Source: JACQFZ01 sp045810625
Lineage (GTDB): Bacteria; Pseudomonadota; Gammaproteobacteria; Acidiferrobacterales; Sulfurifustaceae
Length of the DNA: 37,189 nucleotides
Assembly (NCBI GenBank): GCA_045810625.1
Contig: JBJMVQ010000020.1
Coordinates: 1 to 37,189, forward strand
Direction: 5' to 3'
Shown here: positions 1 through 9,801 of the stretch, piece after piece
Layout of the letters: each line of letters begins with the position of its first letter
Numbering within the stretch: position 1 is the stretch's first letter
Program-made: the position numbers and the translations under genes
Notes under the pieces: model-generated
The model's database searches: none
What the model saw: only the letters and a program-made list of their open reading frames with translations
What the model was told of the DNA's origin: nothing

Positions 1-364
1 CGGTTCTCACCGCAGACGACGCGGAGGACGCAGAGGAAATCGAGAGAAACAACGAAAGCCAGAAATAACTAGTACCTTACGGCGGCAAACAATCGCACGA
101 GCCCGCGGCGGCGACGCGCTTTGCGCCCGGCGAAGTGCTCGGTTCTCACCGCAGAGGACGCGGAGAGAAGAGATTAACTGATTCATCAACGCCACGGACG
201 CGAAGGACGCAAAGAGAAGACGACGAGAACCTACCTTAAAATCCCCCACCCTAACCCTCCCCCGCTTGCGGGGGAGGGAATGGGAGGGGGCGAGCGTCGC
301 TTCAATTCAATTTGAGATAGGTTCAGTTGTTTTTTGATTTCCTCTGCGTCCCTCTGCGGTAGAC
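1..364. repeat. Intergenic block of decayed GC-rich repeats
   Basis: No convincing gene lies before 414. The stretch is made of variants of one short motif. Two copies beginning GGTTCTCACCGCAGA start at 1 and 141, a looser copy (ACGGACGCGAAGGACGCAAA region) lies at 188-219, and an inverted copy (CCTCTGCGTCCCTCTGCGG) at 341-359. A separate palindromic element sits at 241-296. Short open frames across this DNA are Arg-rich repeat translations and were discarded. Motifs of the type CCGCAGAGGACGC are common intergenic repeats in environmental proteobacteria, from memory. Confidence 0.6.
241..296. repeat. Palindromic repeat, family D (CCCTCCCCCGC type)
   Basis: An imperfect palindrome with a core of CCCTCCCCCGC, a TT spacer and GCGGGGGAGGG, flanked by CCCACCCTAA on the left and GGGAGGGGGCGAGCG on the right. 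A near-identical copy occurs at 27284-27342 in the same orientation, so it is a dispersed element and not local structure. Transcribed, it would form a strong hairpin. Confidence 0.75.
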
Positions 365-413
365 AATCATATAAAACAGAATATGAGTTCGACCTAAGGA
401 CAACCGAGTAACC

Positions 414-1166
414 GTGGCTGAATTCAAAGACCATTTCTCCGCACAATCGGCGTCGTACGCGAAGTATCGGCCGGGCTATCCGGACGCGCTGTTCGATTGG
501 CTGGCGACCCTGACGGACGCGCACGACGTTGCATGGGACGTCGGAACCGGCAGCGGCCAGGCGGCGCTCGGGCTCGCGCGTCACTTCGCGAAGGTCATTG
601 CCACCGATCCGGCGGAAGCGCAATTGCGCAGCGCGGTCGCGCACCCGCACATTCTTTATCGCGTGCTTCCCGCCGAGCAGACCGATTTTTCGGACGCGAG
701 CGTCGATCTGATCACCGTGGCGCAGGCGCTGCACTGGTTCGATTTCGACCGCTTCTACGCGGAAGTGAGGCGGGTGCTCAAACCGGCCGGTACGATCGCG
801 GTCTGGACGTACGGGCTGATCGAAATCTCGCCCGCGATCGACATTCTCGTCCGGCGTCTGCACGATGACGTCGTCGGCCGGTATTGGCCGCCCGAGCGGC
901 AACACGTGATCGATCGGTATCGCAAAATTCCGTTTCCATTTCCGGAAGTCCAAGCGCCCGCGTTTGCGCTGAGCGCGGACTGGACGCTCGACGATCTGAT
1001 CGGGTACTTCGGTACGTGGTCGGGGTTGCAGCGCTACGTCAAAGCGCTCGGGCGCGATCCCGTCGACGCGATTCGCGCAGCGCTCACGCAAGCATGGGGT
1101 AAATCATCGGCGCGCCGGACCGTTACCTGGCCGCTGCATCTGCGCGTCGGCAGGCTGCCGCGCTGA
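414..1166 (+). CDS. Class I SAM-dependent methyltransferase
   Basis: A 250-residue protein of the UbiE/TMT1-like Methyltransf_11 group. The SAM-binding motif I (DVGTGSG) lies at residues 42-48, followed by an acidic ribose-binding Asp in IATDPAEAQ and the post-motif VDLITVAQALHWFD with FDRFYAEVRRVLKPAG, all in the usual order. It transfers a methyl group from SAM to an unknown small molecule, probably in the cytosol. The start is GTG at 414, with TAAGGA 13 bases upstream; that spacing is slightly long. The C-terminal WPLHLRVGR block is typical of the family's full-length end, so the gene is complete. It converges on the patatin gene with only 13 bases between stops. Substrate unknown. Confidence 0.88.
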   Translation: MAEFKDHFSAQSASYAKYRPGYPDALFDWLATLTDAHDVAWDVGTGSGQAALGLARHFAKVIATDPAEAQLRSAVAHPHILYRVLPAEQTDFSDASVDLITVAQALHWFDFDRFYAEVRRVLKPAGTIAVWTYGLIEISPAIDILVRRLHDDVVGRYWPPERQHVIDRYRKIPFPFPEVQAPAFALSADWTLDDLIGYFGTWSGLQRYVKALGRDPVDAIRAALTQAWGKSSARRTVTWPLHLRVGRLPR

Positions 1167-1179
1167 CGACAAGGCGAAG

Positions 1180-3891
1180 CTATCGCTGCGGCCGAGCGCC
1201 GTTACCGAGCAGGTAGTGCCAAAGGGCTTCGCCGACGCCCTGTTGGGCCGCGCTGCCAAAGACCCTTGTACCGATGCTATGCCCGAGACAGCGATAGCTC
1301 TCCCATTGCGCTTCATCGAAGAACTGGTCAGCCGTCGTTTCTTGAGGGAAATCGCGATGCGCGTGGCGATACTCGCATACATCGAGCGGAGCGGAGCGAA
1401 TCAATCGCGGCTTGAGTAGGATGATGCGGCAATCCGGTGTGCCCGGTCGTCCGTCATTCCCGCTGCGATAGACGTTCAGCAGAATCGCGCACTTGTCGTC
1501 GGCGCCGGCCTCGCTGCCGAAGTCTCCCGGTACGCCGAAAACTTTGCCGAGGCGCGCATCGGCGGCGATCGACATGTCGACCTCGATCTCGCAGCGAAAG
1601 TCGATGCGGGCGAGCCGAATCAGGTTTGCCAGATCGCCGAAGCGATAGGCGGGATCGCAGCCGTCGTCGCATACCACGACCAGGCGCACGTCGCGTTCCG
1701 GCCGCAGCAGCTCGTACACCGCCGTGTTCTCGAAATGCCCGCCGTCGGAAAGATACTGCCATTCGCGCCGCAATCCGTGGAACCGCCCGACGGTTTCGTA
1801 AAACAAGAACGCGTGCGTTTTGAAGATGGACTTGAACAGCCACTCGAAACCGCGCGAGGTGTCCTGCCCGTAACCGGACGGCCACCAGCGCCCGAGCCGC
1901 AGGTTCGCCATGGCGAACGCGAGCGAGACGCCCAAGCTCGTGGTGCGCCCGAGACCCGTGGTGAACGCGGCGCCGGACGTGCCGACCCATTCGCTGATCG
2001 TGAGGATCTGCGTATCGCCATCGTGCTCGCGATCGCTATTCATGATCTGGCGTCCGGCCCGGCGGAGCGCGCGGCGCAAGTTGAATTCGCCCGCGTGCCT
2101 GAACGCGTAGTGCGTGTCGTCGATGCTGAATCCGGTCGGCAGCACCGCCATCGGCCGGCCCTTGCGGTCGCGTTGCACCAGCTGTTCGGCTGGATCGACC
2201 GTCTGATTGACCGTGACGTTGACGATATGAATCGGGGCGAGCGCGTTCTCATAATATTCGGCGTGCGTGAGATGATCGCTCGCGAGCGGTTCGGCGGCGC
2301 TGCGCTTCGCGCGCTGCGCGTGCCGCTCGCGGCGCGACTCGCCGTCGGTATCGACGAAACGCTTGCCGTTCGAGGCGCCGAGATAGGCACGGCAGAGCCG
2401 CGACCCGTACAAGTGCTGCAACGTCGACAGGTTCAGAAATCCGCTGAAGTGACCTGCGGTCACCGCGAGCACGAGAAACAGCGCGAGCAGCAGCACCAGG
2501 ATTTCGATGTGGCGCGTGTCGGCGACGGCAGTCGGTTCTGGTATCGCGCCGTGCCAGCGCGCCCATTGCACGAGCAGCGCCCAGAGCGTCACGACCGTGA
2601 GAAATACGATTCCGCCGATGCCGCCGGCGATGATGCCGACAGGCAGTCGTTGGATCCAGGCCGGCTTTTCCTTCTCGTCAAACATTGCCGCGGTGCGTCG
2701 CATCAACCAGACGAGCGCACCGATTACGGCTGCCGGGGTGAGCGCATGCGCCGCATGGTCCAGCGTGGCGCGCAGGTAGATGTGCTGCCCGAGCGTGTCC
2801 GCGGCGGCCACGATCGTGGTGGCCAAGAGCAGCTTGAGACCGTCCGCAAGTCCGCGCGTCATGCGCTCGCGATGCTCGGTGATCGAATCGAGGCCCCACG
2901 AAGTCAGCCCGTGAACGACGAATCCGAGCAGAGCGATGAACCCGCCGCCGCCGATTGCCGTGGTGATAGGTGCCCAGTCCCGTGCGCGTTGCGCAACCCA
3001 ATAGGCGGCGATGAAGGCCGCGATCGCGAGCAGTAAGTCCGCGAGCGCCGCGGCGGAACGCCAAGACGGCGGCGTGTTGTCGGTCTTGCCGCGACCCGGG
3101 TGAGTCAGCCAGTACGCCGCACCGAAAGGTAACACCCACAAGACGACGAGCAACGCGGGAAATACCCAAAGCGGGCTCCACCAGACGCCAACGCCGTCGA
3201 GTGCGTCATTGAGCCATGTTTGCTCGAGCTGATTGTAACCCTCGATGTTGTATGCGAGCACGGTACGCCCGATGGCGACGAGCACCAGCGCGCACAGCAA
3301 CAACGTGCCGAGCACGTAGTGGACGGCGAACCAGTTGCGGATCGTCAGCGCGATCAGTTGGACCAGATCGCCGCCGCCGGTGGGCGCCAGATACCGGCCG
3401 TTGTCGCGCAGCCACGCCATCGGCGCTTTGCCGATGTGTTCGTCGCGAAAGCGGTCCTGTAGTCGCATGCGCCCTGGCGGTTCGTAACGCAGCACTTCGT
3501 ACGCGTTTTGCGCGACCGTTTTCGGATCCGTCACGCTTTCGCGCAGACGGCCGGGCCGGAACAGACTGCAAAAGAACGAACCGATGTAACCGCCGCCGCT
3601 GACCGTCGACAAGTAATCGAAACGTTCGAGCAGCGCTTTTTGCGATCGTTTGGATCCGGAGGCGGCGTCAGGGGAGGGTGCTTTGGCGAGTGCTTGCAGA
3701 ACGCCGAGTGCGAAGGTCGCGCTGCGAATGCCGCCGCCGGAGAGCGCGAGCCCCCAATTGCCGGGAGTGCGCGCGTTTACGCCGAGCGTTTCGCGTCGAG
3801 TGCGGATCCGCTCTTGTTCGTCCGTTCGTACGATGTCATCGAGTGGCGTGGACAGCGACCCGGTGGCGTGTTCGGTCCGGTGCGGTTCCAT
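1180..3891 (-). CDS. Large membrane-associated patatin-like phospholipase
   Basis: A patatin-family serine lipase of about 903 residues. The oxyanion-hole motif SGGGIRS is at residues 51-57 and the nucleophile Ser98 lies in STVSGGGY. The catalytic Asp is near residue 716 in SDGGHFEN, giving the Ser-Asp dyad of the family. Between the two halves sits a large insert with about six to eight hydrophobic segments (roughly residues 195-510), so the enzyme is probably anchored in the inner membrane. It likely hydrolyses acyl esters of phospholipids. I chose ATG at 3891 over an upstream in-frame start at 4011 because GGGGGAAGG lies just before it and homology-like sequence begins after it. The substrate and the role of the membrane insert are unknown. 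Confidence 0.85.
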   Translation of the reverse strand: MEPHRTEHATGSLSTPLDDIVRTDEQERIRTRRETLGVNARTPGNWGLALSGGGIRSATFALGVLQALAKAPSPDAASGSKRSQKALLERFDYLSTVSGGGYIGSFFCSLFRPGRLRESVTDPKTVAQNAYEVLRYEPPGRMRLQDRFRDEHIGKAPMAWLRDNGRYLAPTGGGDLVQLIALTIRNWFAVHYVLGTLLLCALVLVAIGRTVLAYNIEGYNQLEQTWLNDALDGVGVWWSPLWVFPALLVVLWVLPFGAAYWLTHPGRGKTDNTPPSWRSAAALADLLLAIAAFIAAYWVAQRARDWAPITTAIGGGGFIALLGFVVHGLTSWGLDSITEHRERMTRGLADGLKLLLATTIVAAADTLGQHIYLRATLDHAAHALTPAAVIGALVWLMRRTAAMFDEKEKPAWIQRLPVGIIAGGIGGIVFLTVVTLWALLVQWARWHGAIPEPTAVADTRHIEILVLLLALFLVLAVTAGHFSGFLNLSTLQHLYGSRLCRAYLGASNGKRFVDTDGESRRERHAQRAKRSAAEPLASDHLTHAEYYENALAPIHIVNVTVNQTVDPAEQLVQRDRKGRPMAVLPTGFSIDDTHYAFRHAGEFNLRRALRRAGRQIMNSDREHDGDTQILTISEWVGTSGAAFTTGLGRTTSLGVSLAFAMANLRLGRWWPSGYGQDTSRGFEWLFKSIFKTHAFLFYETVGRFHGLRREWQYLSDGGHFENTAVYELLRPERDVRLVVVCDDGCDPAYRFGDLANLIRLARIDFRCEIEVDMSIAADARLGKVFGVPGDFGSEAGADDKCAILLNVYRSGNDGRPGTPDCRIILLKPRLIRSAPLDVCEYRHAHRDFPQETTADQFFDEAQWESYRCLGHSIGTRVFGSAAQQGVGEALWHYLLGNGARPQR

Positions 3892-4017
3892 CGTAGACCT
3901 TCCCCCTTCTTCTTTTGCCGCGTGCTCGCTACGCGGTGGACAAAACCATACACGCGTTCGAGTCTTTTTACCAAGGCGTTTGCGGCGAGTTCGATACGAA
4001 CGAGACCGCAAACGCGT

Positions 4018-4203
4018 TCACGTGGCGCGCGTGCGCTCCACGCCGCAGCGGGTACATCGCTCCAATGTCACGAGCTTCCCTTGCTTTACGTCGAATCGGC
4101 TTTGCGTAACGACCTTCCATTTGTGAAATCCGCTCCGGCAAAGCGTTTGCCCGTCCGCTCGGCTGCGGGCCGAGGGGCGTTTGAACTTGATCACATCGCC
4201 CAT
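4018..4203 (-). CDS. Small Cys/His-rich protein, possible zinc knuckle
   Basis: A 61-residue basic protein. Cys22, His27, Cys50 and Cys53 are arranged as C-x4-H followed 23 residues later by C-x2-C, which looks like a small zinc-binding fold. The stretch FHKWKVV between the ligand pairs is reminiscent of short hypothetical proteins seen in beta- and gammaproteobacteria. AGAGG lies a few bases upstream of the ATG. It is 126 bases upstream of the patatin start on the same strand, so the two may be cotranscribed. No function is known to me; metal binding is inferred only from residue spacing. Confidence 0.6.
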   Translation of the reverse strand: MGDVIKFKRPSARSRADGQTLCRSGFHKWKVVTQSRFDVKQGKLVTLERCTRCGVERTRAT

Positions 4204-4316
4204 GCTTGCCTCTTACCGTTCGTGGATTGAATCATGCGTCGCTTTCCGCGCTTCGATTGCGTGTGGAGAACGACGCTGACATCGGCGAGGTGTGTGGTCG
4301 CCGGTTCCATGTGACG

Positions 4317-5249
4317 CTAGTCTGCGGCTCTGAGACACGCTTCGGTCGAATCATAGCGAGGTCTCCAGTCGAGCCGGCGTCGCGCGCGGCTGCTATCGAG
4401 TACGACATCATGCCGCAACCATTCCAACCAGTCCGGGTCGGCGCCCTGGCCGAAGCGCCGCGAGAGCCGGCACCACTGGTACGCGGCCGCGAACGGCAGC
4501 GGCACGTGGCCGCCGCCGGCGCGCCGCTGCATCTGCGCAAACGGCGCCGCGTCGGCGCAGGCGAGGTTGAACGCACCGGCGGCATCCGGACGTTCGAGCG
4601 ATCGGAGGATCGCCTGCGCCACGTCGTCGACGTGCACGCATTGGAGCCGCGGGGTGCGCCCGGCAAAGCGGACCGAGAACGGCGCGCGCAACAGCGTACG
4701 CACTGCCGGCATCGCGCGTCGTCCCACGATCAAGTGCGGACGCAGGCGAATGACGCGTGTCTGCGGATGCGCGGTTTCGTGGATGTCGAGCCATTCCTCG
4801 AAGGCCACGAGGTGGGCGGCCCAAGCGAAGCCCGGCAACGCGGCGCGCGGATGCTCTTCGCCGATCGGTTGCGCGCGCGCCGGCACGCCATACGCCACAG
4901 CGCTCGAAAGGTGCACCAGCCGCGGCACGCCTTGTTCGACCGCCGCGCGAAAGATGTTTTGCGCGCTACCGACGTAAAACGCCTCGGCGGACGGCGCGTC
5001 GCGCGGTGCGGCTTCGGCGTCATCCGGTTCCGCGGCGAGCGCCAGATGCACCAGCGCGTCGGCGCCGGCGAGCACGCGCGCTGCATGCGGCGACGCGAGG
5101 TCGAGGAGGACTTGCGTGAAGCGTGAATCGCTAAAGGTCGTTTCCGAGCGGTCGAGGCCGATGATCTGATCGATGCGCTCGTCGGCCGCGAATAGCGGCA
5201 GCAATGCGCCCGCGAGGGGGGAGCTGGATCCGGTGACGATGATCTTCAT
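4317..5249 (-). CDS. Extended SDR / NAD-dependent epimerase-like protein lacking Tyr-Lys pair
   Basis: A 310-residue protein with an extended short-chain dehydrogenase/reductase fold. The N-terminus (KIIVTGSSSPLAG, residues 2-14) is a modified TGxxGxxG dinucleotide loop, Asp33 follows beta2 as expected for NAD preference, and VHLSS at 112-116 supplies the catalytic Ser region. The active-site YxxxK is absent: aligning on the conserved downstream Glu151 puts Trp143 and Leu147 at the Tyr and Lys positions. The C-terminal part still has the VHVDDVAQAI and FNLA motifs. It may bind dinucleotide without normal redox chemistry. No clear Shine-Dalgarno is visible before the ATG. It may share a promoter with the small gene downstream. 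Confidence 0.8.
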   Translation of the reverse strand: MKIIVTGSSSPLAGALLPLFAADERIDQIIGLDRSETTFSDSRFTQVLLDLASPHAARVLAGADALVHLALAAEPDDAEAAPRDAPSAEAFYVGSAQNIFRAAVEQGVPRLVHLSSAVAYGVPARAQPIGEEHPRAALPGFAWAAHLVAFEEWLDIHETAHPQTRVIRLRPHLIVGRRAMPAVRTLLRAPFSVRFAGRTPRLQCVHVDDVAQAILRSLERPDAAGAFNLACADAAPFAQMQRRAGGGHVPLPFAAAYQWCRLSRRFGQGADPDWLEWLRHDVVLDSSRARRRLDWRPRYDSTEACLRAAD

Positions 5250-5890
5250 GGGTGCGATGGCGAACGGCAGGGCGTCGTATGCGGCATATTGGCGTATTTG
5301 TGGCCAAGGTGCGGCTTTTCAGGACCTCTTGATCCCGACCGGCTTCGCACGGCGTTGTGGGTGGCCGCGCCGTGGTGCTCGAAGCCGCTCGAATGCGGGC
5401 CGATGCTCGGGTCGATAGCCCGCTTAAACGCCACGTTCTCGCGTCTCTAACCAACCGGCTCGATTCTAATATAGTCGGCTCCTTCGAGCGTTCCCCGGTG
5501 CGGCGTTCTGTCACGCTCGATGGAATCGTGGCGAAACCGTGTCATCCGAAGGGCGATATCGGACCTCGGTTGATCGGCCGATCGGTGCCACGGGGCACGA
5601 GAGCCTACAGGGGAGTGGCGACGGGTGATACGGCTGACGACATGCGGGCGCGCTGGCCGTGAGGTGGGTCGAGGATGCGGTGCAGACTTGCCGCGCCTTC
5701 TGTGGCCGGAACTTTTGAGGGAGCGCACGTCGAGCGGATTGGAACAGTTCGCATTCCCGGACGCATTGTCCTCGTAAAGCGAGGATGGTCGGACTTGTCC
5801 GACGCTTAGCTGTACCGACCCTATTTTCATCTACTGTCCGGGCATCTCGGCGGGCAACTCCATCGAACCGGCGGAACATGTTATACCCTC
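5250..5890. other. Gene-free intergenic region with tandem hairpins
   Basis: No open frame here is convincing on either strand; the candidates are Arg/Ser-rich and overlap each other. Two adjacent inverted repeats stand out. One pairs TCCTCG at 5769-5774 with CGAGGA at 5780-5785 around a 5-base loop. The next is GTCGGAC-TT-GTCCGAC at 5788-5803, a perfect 7-bp inverted repeat with a 2-base spacer. The second could be an operator for a dimeric regulator; together they could also be folded RNA. Confidence 0.5.
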
Positions 5891-5891
5891 G

Positions 5892-5919
5892 TTTACGCGG
5901 TCCGCGCAGTTGCTATGAT
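5892..5919 (+). promoter_or_regulatory. Extended -10 promoter upstream of the MHS transporter
   Basis: TTTACG at 5892-5897 and TATGAT at 5914-5919 are separated by 16 bases, and a TG dinucleotide one base before the -10 (5911-5912) makes an extended -10 element. It would start transcription near 5926 and give a leader of about 335 nt before the ATG at 6262. This is sequence inspection only. Confidence 0.45.
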
Positions 5920-5944
5920 ATGTTTCGAACTGGTGCAGCCTGGC

Positions 5945-6171
5945 TGGCACCCAAACCAGCAAAGGAGGTTCTGTCGATAAAGCGACGAGCTCGGCTCCTG
6001 TCCGCGAGAGGAGCGCGGCGGCCGGGTTCCCCCGGGTGAGGCAAGAGCAATCGATGTCCCTCGACCCATCGTGTGACGCCCTATACAAACAGTGGTGAAG
6101 ATTTCGCGCCGATTTTTCACGGCATGTCGTTGCTTTTGCGGTAGCAGGTCTCGGTAAGTTCGAAGACCTGA
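5945..6171 (+). promoter_or_regulatory. Structured 5' leader of the transporter mRNA
   Basis: The long leader holds several potential stems. GCTCCT and AGGAGC (5994-6014) pair perfectly around a 9-base loop. CCGGG and CCCGG lie around 6022-6036. CAGGTCT at 6145-6151 pairs perfectly with AGACCTG at 6164-6170. I do not recognise a known riboswitch class; conserved sequence blocks of c-di-GMP, SAH, glycine and guanidine riboswitches were looked for and not found. The leader may still be regulatory. Confidence 0.35.
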
Positions 6172-6261
6172 TCATTGAAAGAGTGACGGAGAGTGCGAAG
6201 TGGATCCGGTGTGACGCAGCGCCGGGAGACCATAAAACCTTGAGAGAAGAAGGGGTCGCTT

Positions 6262-7590
6262 ATGACAAGTCAAGTATCGAAAGATTTCCGGCGCGTCATC
6301 GTCGCCGCGGCAGTGGGGAACATCATCGAGTGGTATGACTTCTACATTTTCGGAAGCTTGGCGGCGGTTTTGTCGGTCAAGTTCTTCGAGAAGAGCCATC
6401 CGGTCGCGGCGCTGCTCAGCACCATTGCACTGTTCACCGCCGGTTTTTTGGTCAGACCTCTCGGCGCATTCATTTTTGGTTGGGTCGGTGATCGTGTCGG
6501 GCGCAAGTACACGTTCCTGATCACGTTGACCGGCATGGGTCTCGGAACGGGATTGATCGGCGCCATTCCGACGTTTCAGTCTATCGGTATATTGGCTGCA
6601 TTCCTCCTGTTCGCACTGCGGATGATCCAAGGTTTGTGCCTCGGCGGCGAATATGGCGGCGCGATCACCTATGTTGCGGAGCACGTACCGGACGCGCGCC
6701 GTGGCTTCTATACCGGGTGGTTGCAAACCTCGCCGACGCTCGGAATCGTGGTATCGCTCGCCGTGATCATCGGCACGCGCGCTTACTACGGTACCGACGA
6801 GTTCAACGAATGGGCATGGCGCGTTCCGTTCCTCTTCTCCTTTGTGCTCGTGGCGATCGCGATCTACATCCGCCTGCAACTACAGGAGACGCCCATCTTC
6901 CAGGAGATCAAGGCGAAGGGTCAGATGACGAAGAACCCGTGGAAGGAGGCGTTCCTGACCGCCAACTTCAAGTACGTGGTGATCGCCAGCATCATTGTTA
7001 TCGGACAGGGCGTGGTCTGGTACAGCGGCCAGTTCTGGGCGTTGTTCTTCCTGCAACAGGTATCGAAAGTTGATCTCACCACGTCGAGTTACATCGTGGG
7101 TGTCGCTCTCCTGATCGCGGCGCCGACGATGATCCTGTTCGGCTGGCTGTCCGACATCATTGGTCGCAAGCCGGTCATCCTGGCAGGCTTACTGCTCGCG
7201 GCCGTTACTTACTATCCGCTGTACGTGTGGCTGGGGAACGTGACCCAACCGGGCGCCATTAACTATCCGGTGGCGATTCTGATCATCGCGATCCTCGTCT
7301 CCTATGTCGGTTTGGTTTACGGACCGATCGGCGCCTTCTTGGCGGAATACTTCCCGGCGAGAATCCGCTACACGTCCGTGTCGGTGCCGTATCACATTGG
7401 AAACGGTTGGGGCGGAGGTCTGGTGCCGCTTATTACCACGGCCGCATACCAAGCTACGGGCAGCATCGGCAACGCCCTCATCTACCCGATCGTGGTGCCA
7501 GCGGTGTGTTTCGTGCTCGGTCTCATTCTTATGCCCGAAACCCGTCATATCAGTATTTGGGAGCCCGGAAAGGCAAAGTCAGCCGCTTAG
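6262..7590 (+). CDS. MFS transporter, metabolite:H+ symporter (MHS) family
   Basis: A 442-residue, 12-helix major facilitator of the MHS group, the family of KgtP, ShiA, ProP and CitA. The N-terminal NIIEWYDFYIFGSLAA is the MHS signature, and GWVGDRVGRKYT near residue 75 is the conserved loop 2-3 motif; a second, GWLSDIIGRKP, lies between helices 8 and 9. It imports an organic acid, betaine or similar compound with protons across the inner membrane; the substrate cannot be read from sequence. GAAGAAGGGG precedes the ATG. A hairpin 20 bases after the stop separates it from acs. The neighbourhood with acetyl-CoA synthetase suggests carboxylate uptake, which is inference. Confidence 0.88.
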   Translation: MTSQVSKDFRRVIVAAAVGNIIEWYDFYIFGSLAAVLSVKFFEKSHPVAALLSTIALFTAGFLVRPLGAFIFGWVGDRVGRKYTFLITLTGMGLGTGLIGAIPTFQSIGILAAFLLFALRMIQGLCLGGEYGGAITYVAEHVPDARRGFYTGWLQTSPTLGIVVSLAVIIGTRAYYGTDEFNEWAWRVPFLFSFVLVAIAIYIRLQLQETPIFQEIKAKGQMTKNPWKEAFLTANFKYVVIASIIVIGQGVVWYSGQFWALFFLQQVSKVDLTTSSYIVGVALLIAAPTMILFGWLSDIIGRKPVILAGLLLAAVTYYPLYVWLGNVTQPGAINYPVAILIIAILVSYVGLVYGPIGAFLAEYFPARIRYTSVSVPYHIGNGWGGGLVPLITTAAYQATGSIGNALIYPIVVPAVCFVLGLILMPETRHISIWEPGKAKSAA

Positions 7591-7609
7591 CGTAAGTCCT
7601 CACGGAAGT

Positions 7610-7638
7610 ACAGGTGGGGCGCGTATCGCCCCACCTGT
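7610..7638 (+). terminator. Strong hairpin between transporter and acs
   Basis: ACAGGTGGGGCG (7610-7621) and CGCCCCACCTGT (7627-7638) form a perfect 12-bp stem with a 5-base loop. No U-tract follows (TATGG), so it may be a weak terminator or an mRNA-stabilising 3' structure. Roughly 200 bases then remain before acs, enough for a separate promoter, but none is obvious. Confidence 0.6.
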
Positions 7639-7848
7639 TATGGCTGGGCTTGATTGGGGGCTTGCCGGAATTGCGCACGATGCGCCTCACAGCCCGGGTC
7701 GTTACTCTGGCGTATTTTCACTGTCGTTCTCATCTCCGTGCCGCCCGCAACGCCCAGCACTTTTATGCGGCGCGGTTTCCGCGGCGCGAAACGGATGCGC
7801 AGTACGGTCCCGCTGTTGCAAAATTGAGCTAGTGCGAGGAGGTGCGCA

Positions 7849-9792
<1,944 letters not shown>

Positions 9793-9801
9793 GCGCCGGT
9801 C

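Noticed and set aside
1735..3036. 433-codon open frame on the plus strand inside the patatin gene
   Set aside because: It is antisense to a gene with clear catalytic motifs and is rich in Arg, Glu and Ala typical of a shadow frame in high-G+C DNA.
5357..5830. Open frames of 101-127 codons on both strands in the 5.2-6.2 kb spacer
   Set aside because: They overlap one another, lack ribosome sites and family resemblance, and cover hairpin-rich DNA.
5941..5960. Sigma-54 type -24/-12 promoter (GGCAC...GC)
   Set aside because: Distance between GG and GC is 11 rather than 10 bases and the -12 TTGC is absent.
5945..6080. Known riboswitch (c-di-GMP, SAH, guanidine, glycine)
   Set aside because: Only short chance matches such as GAGGAGCGC; the conserved core blocks are missing.
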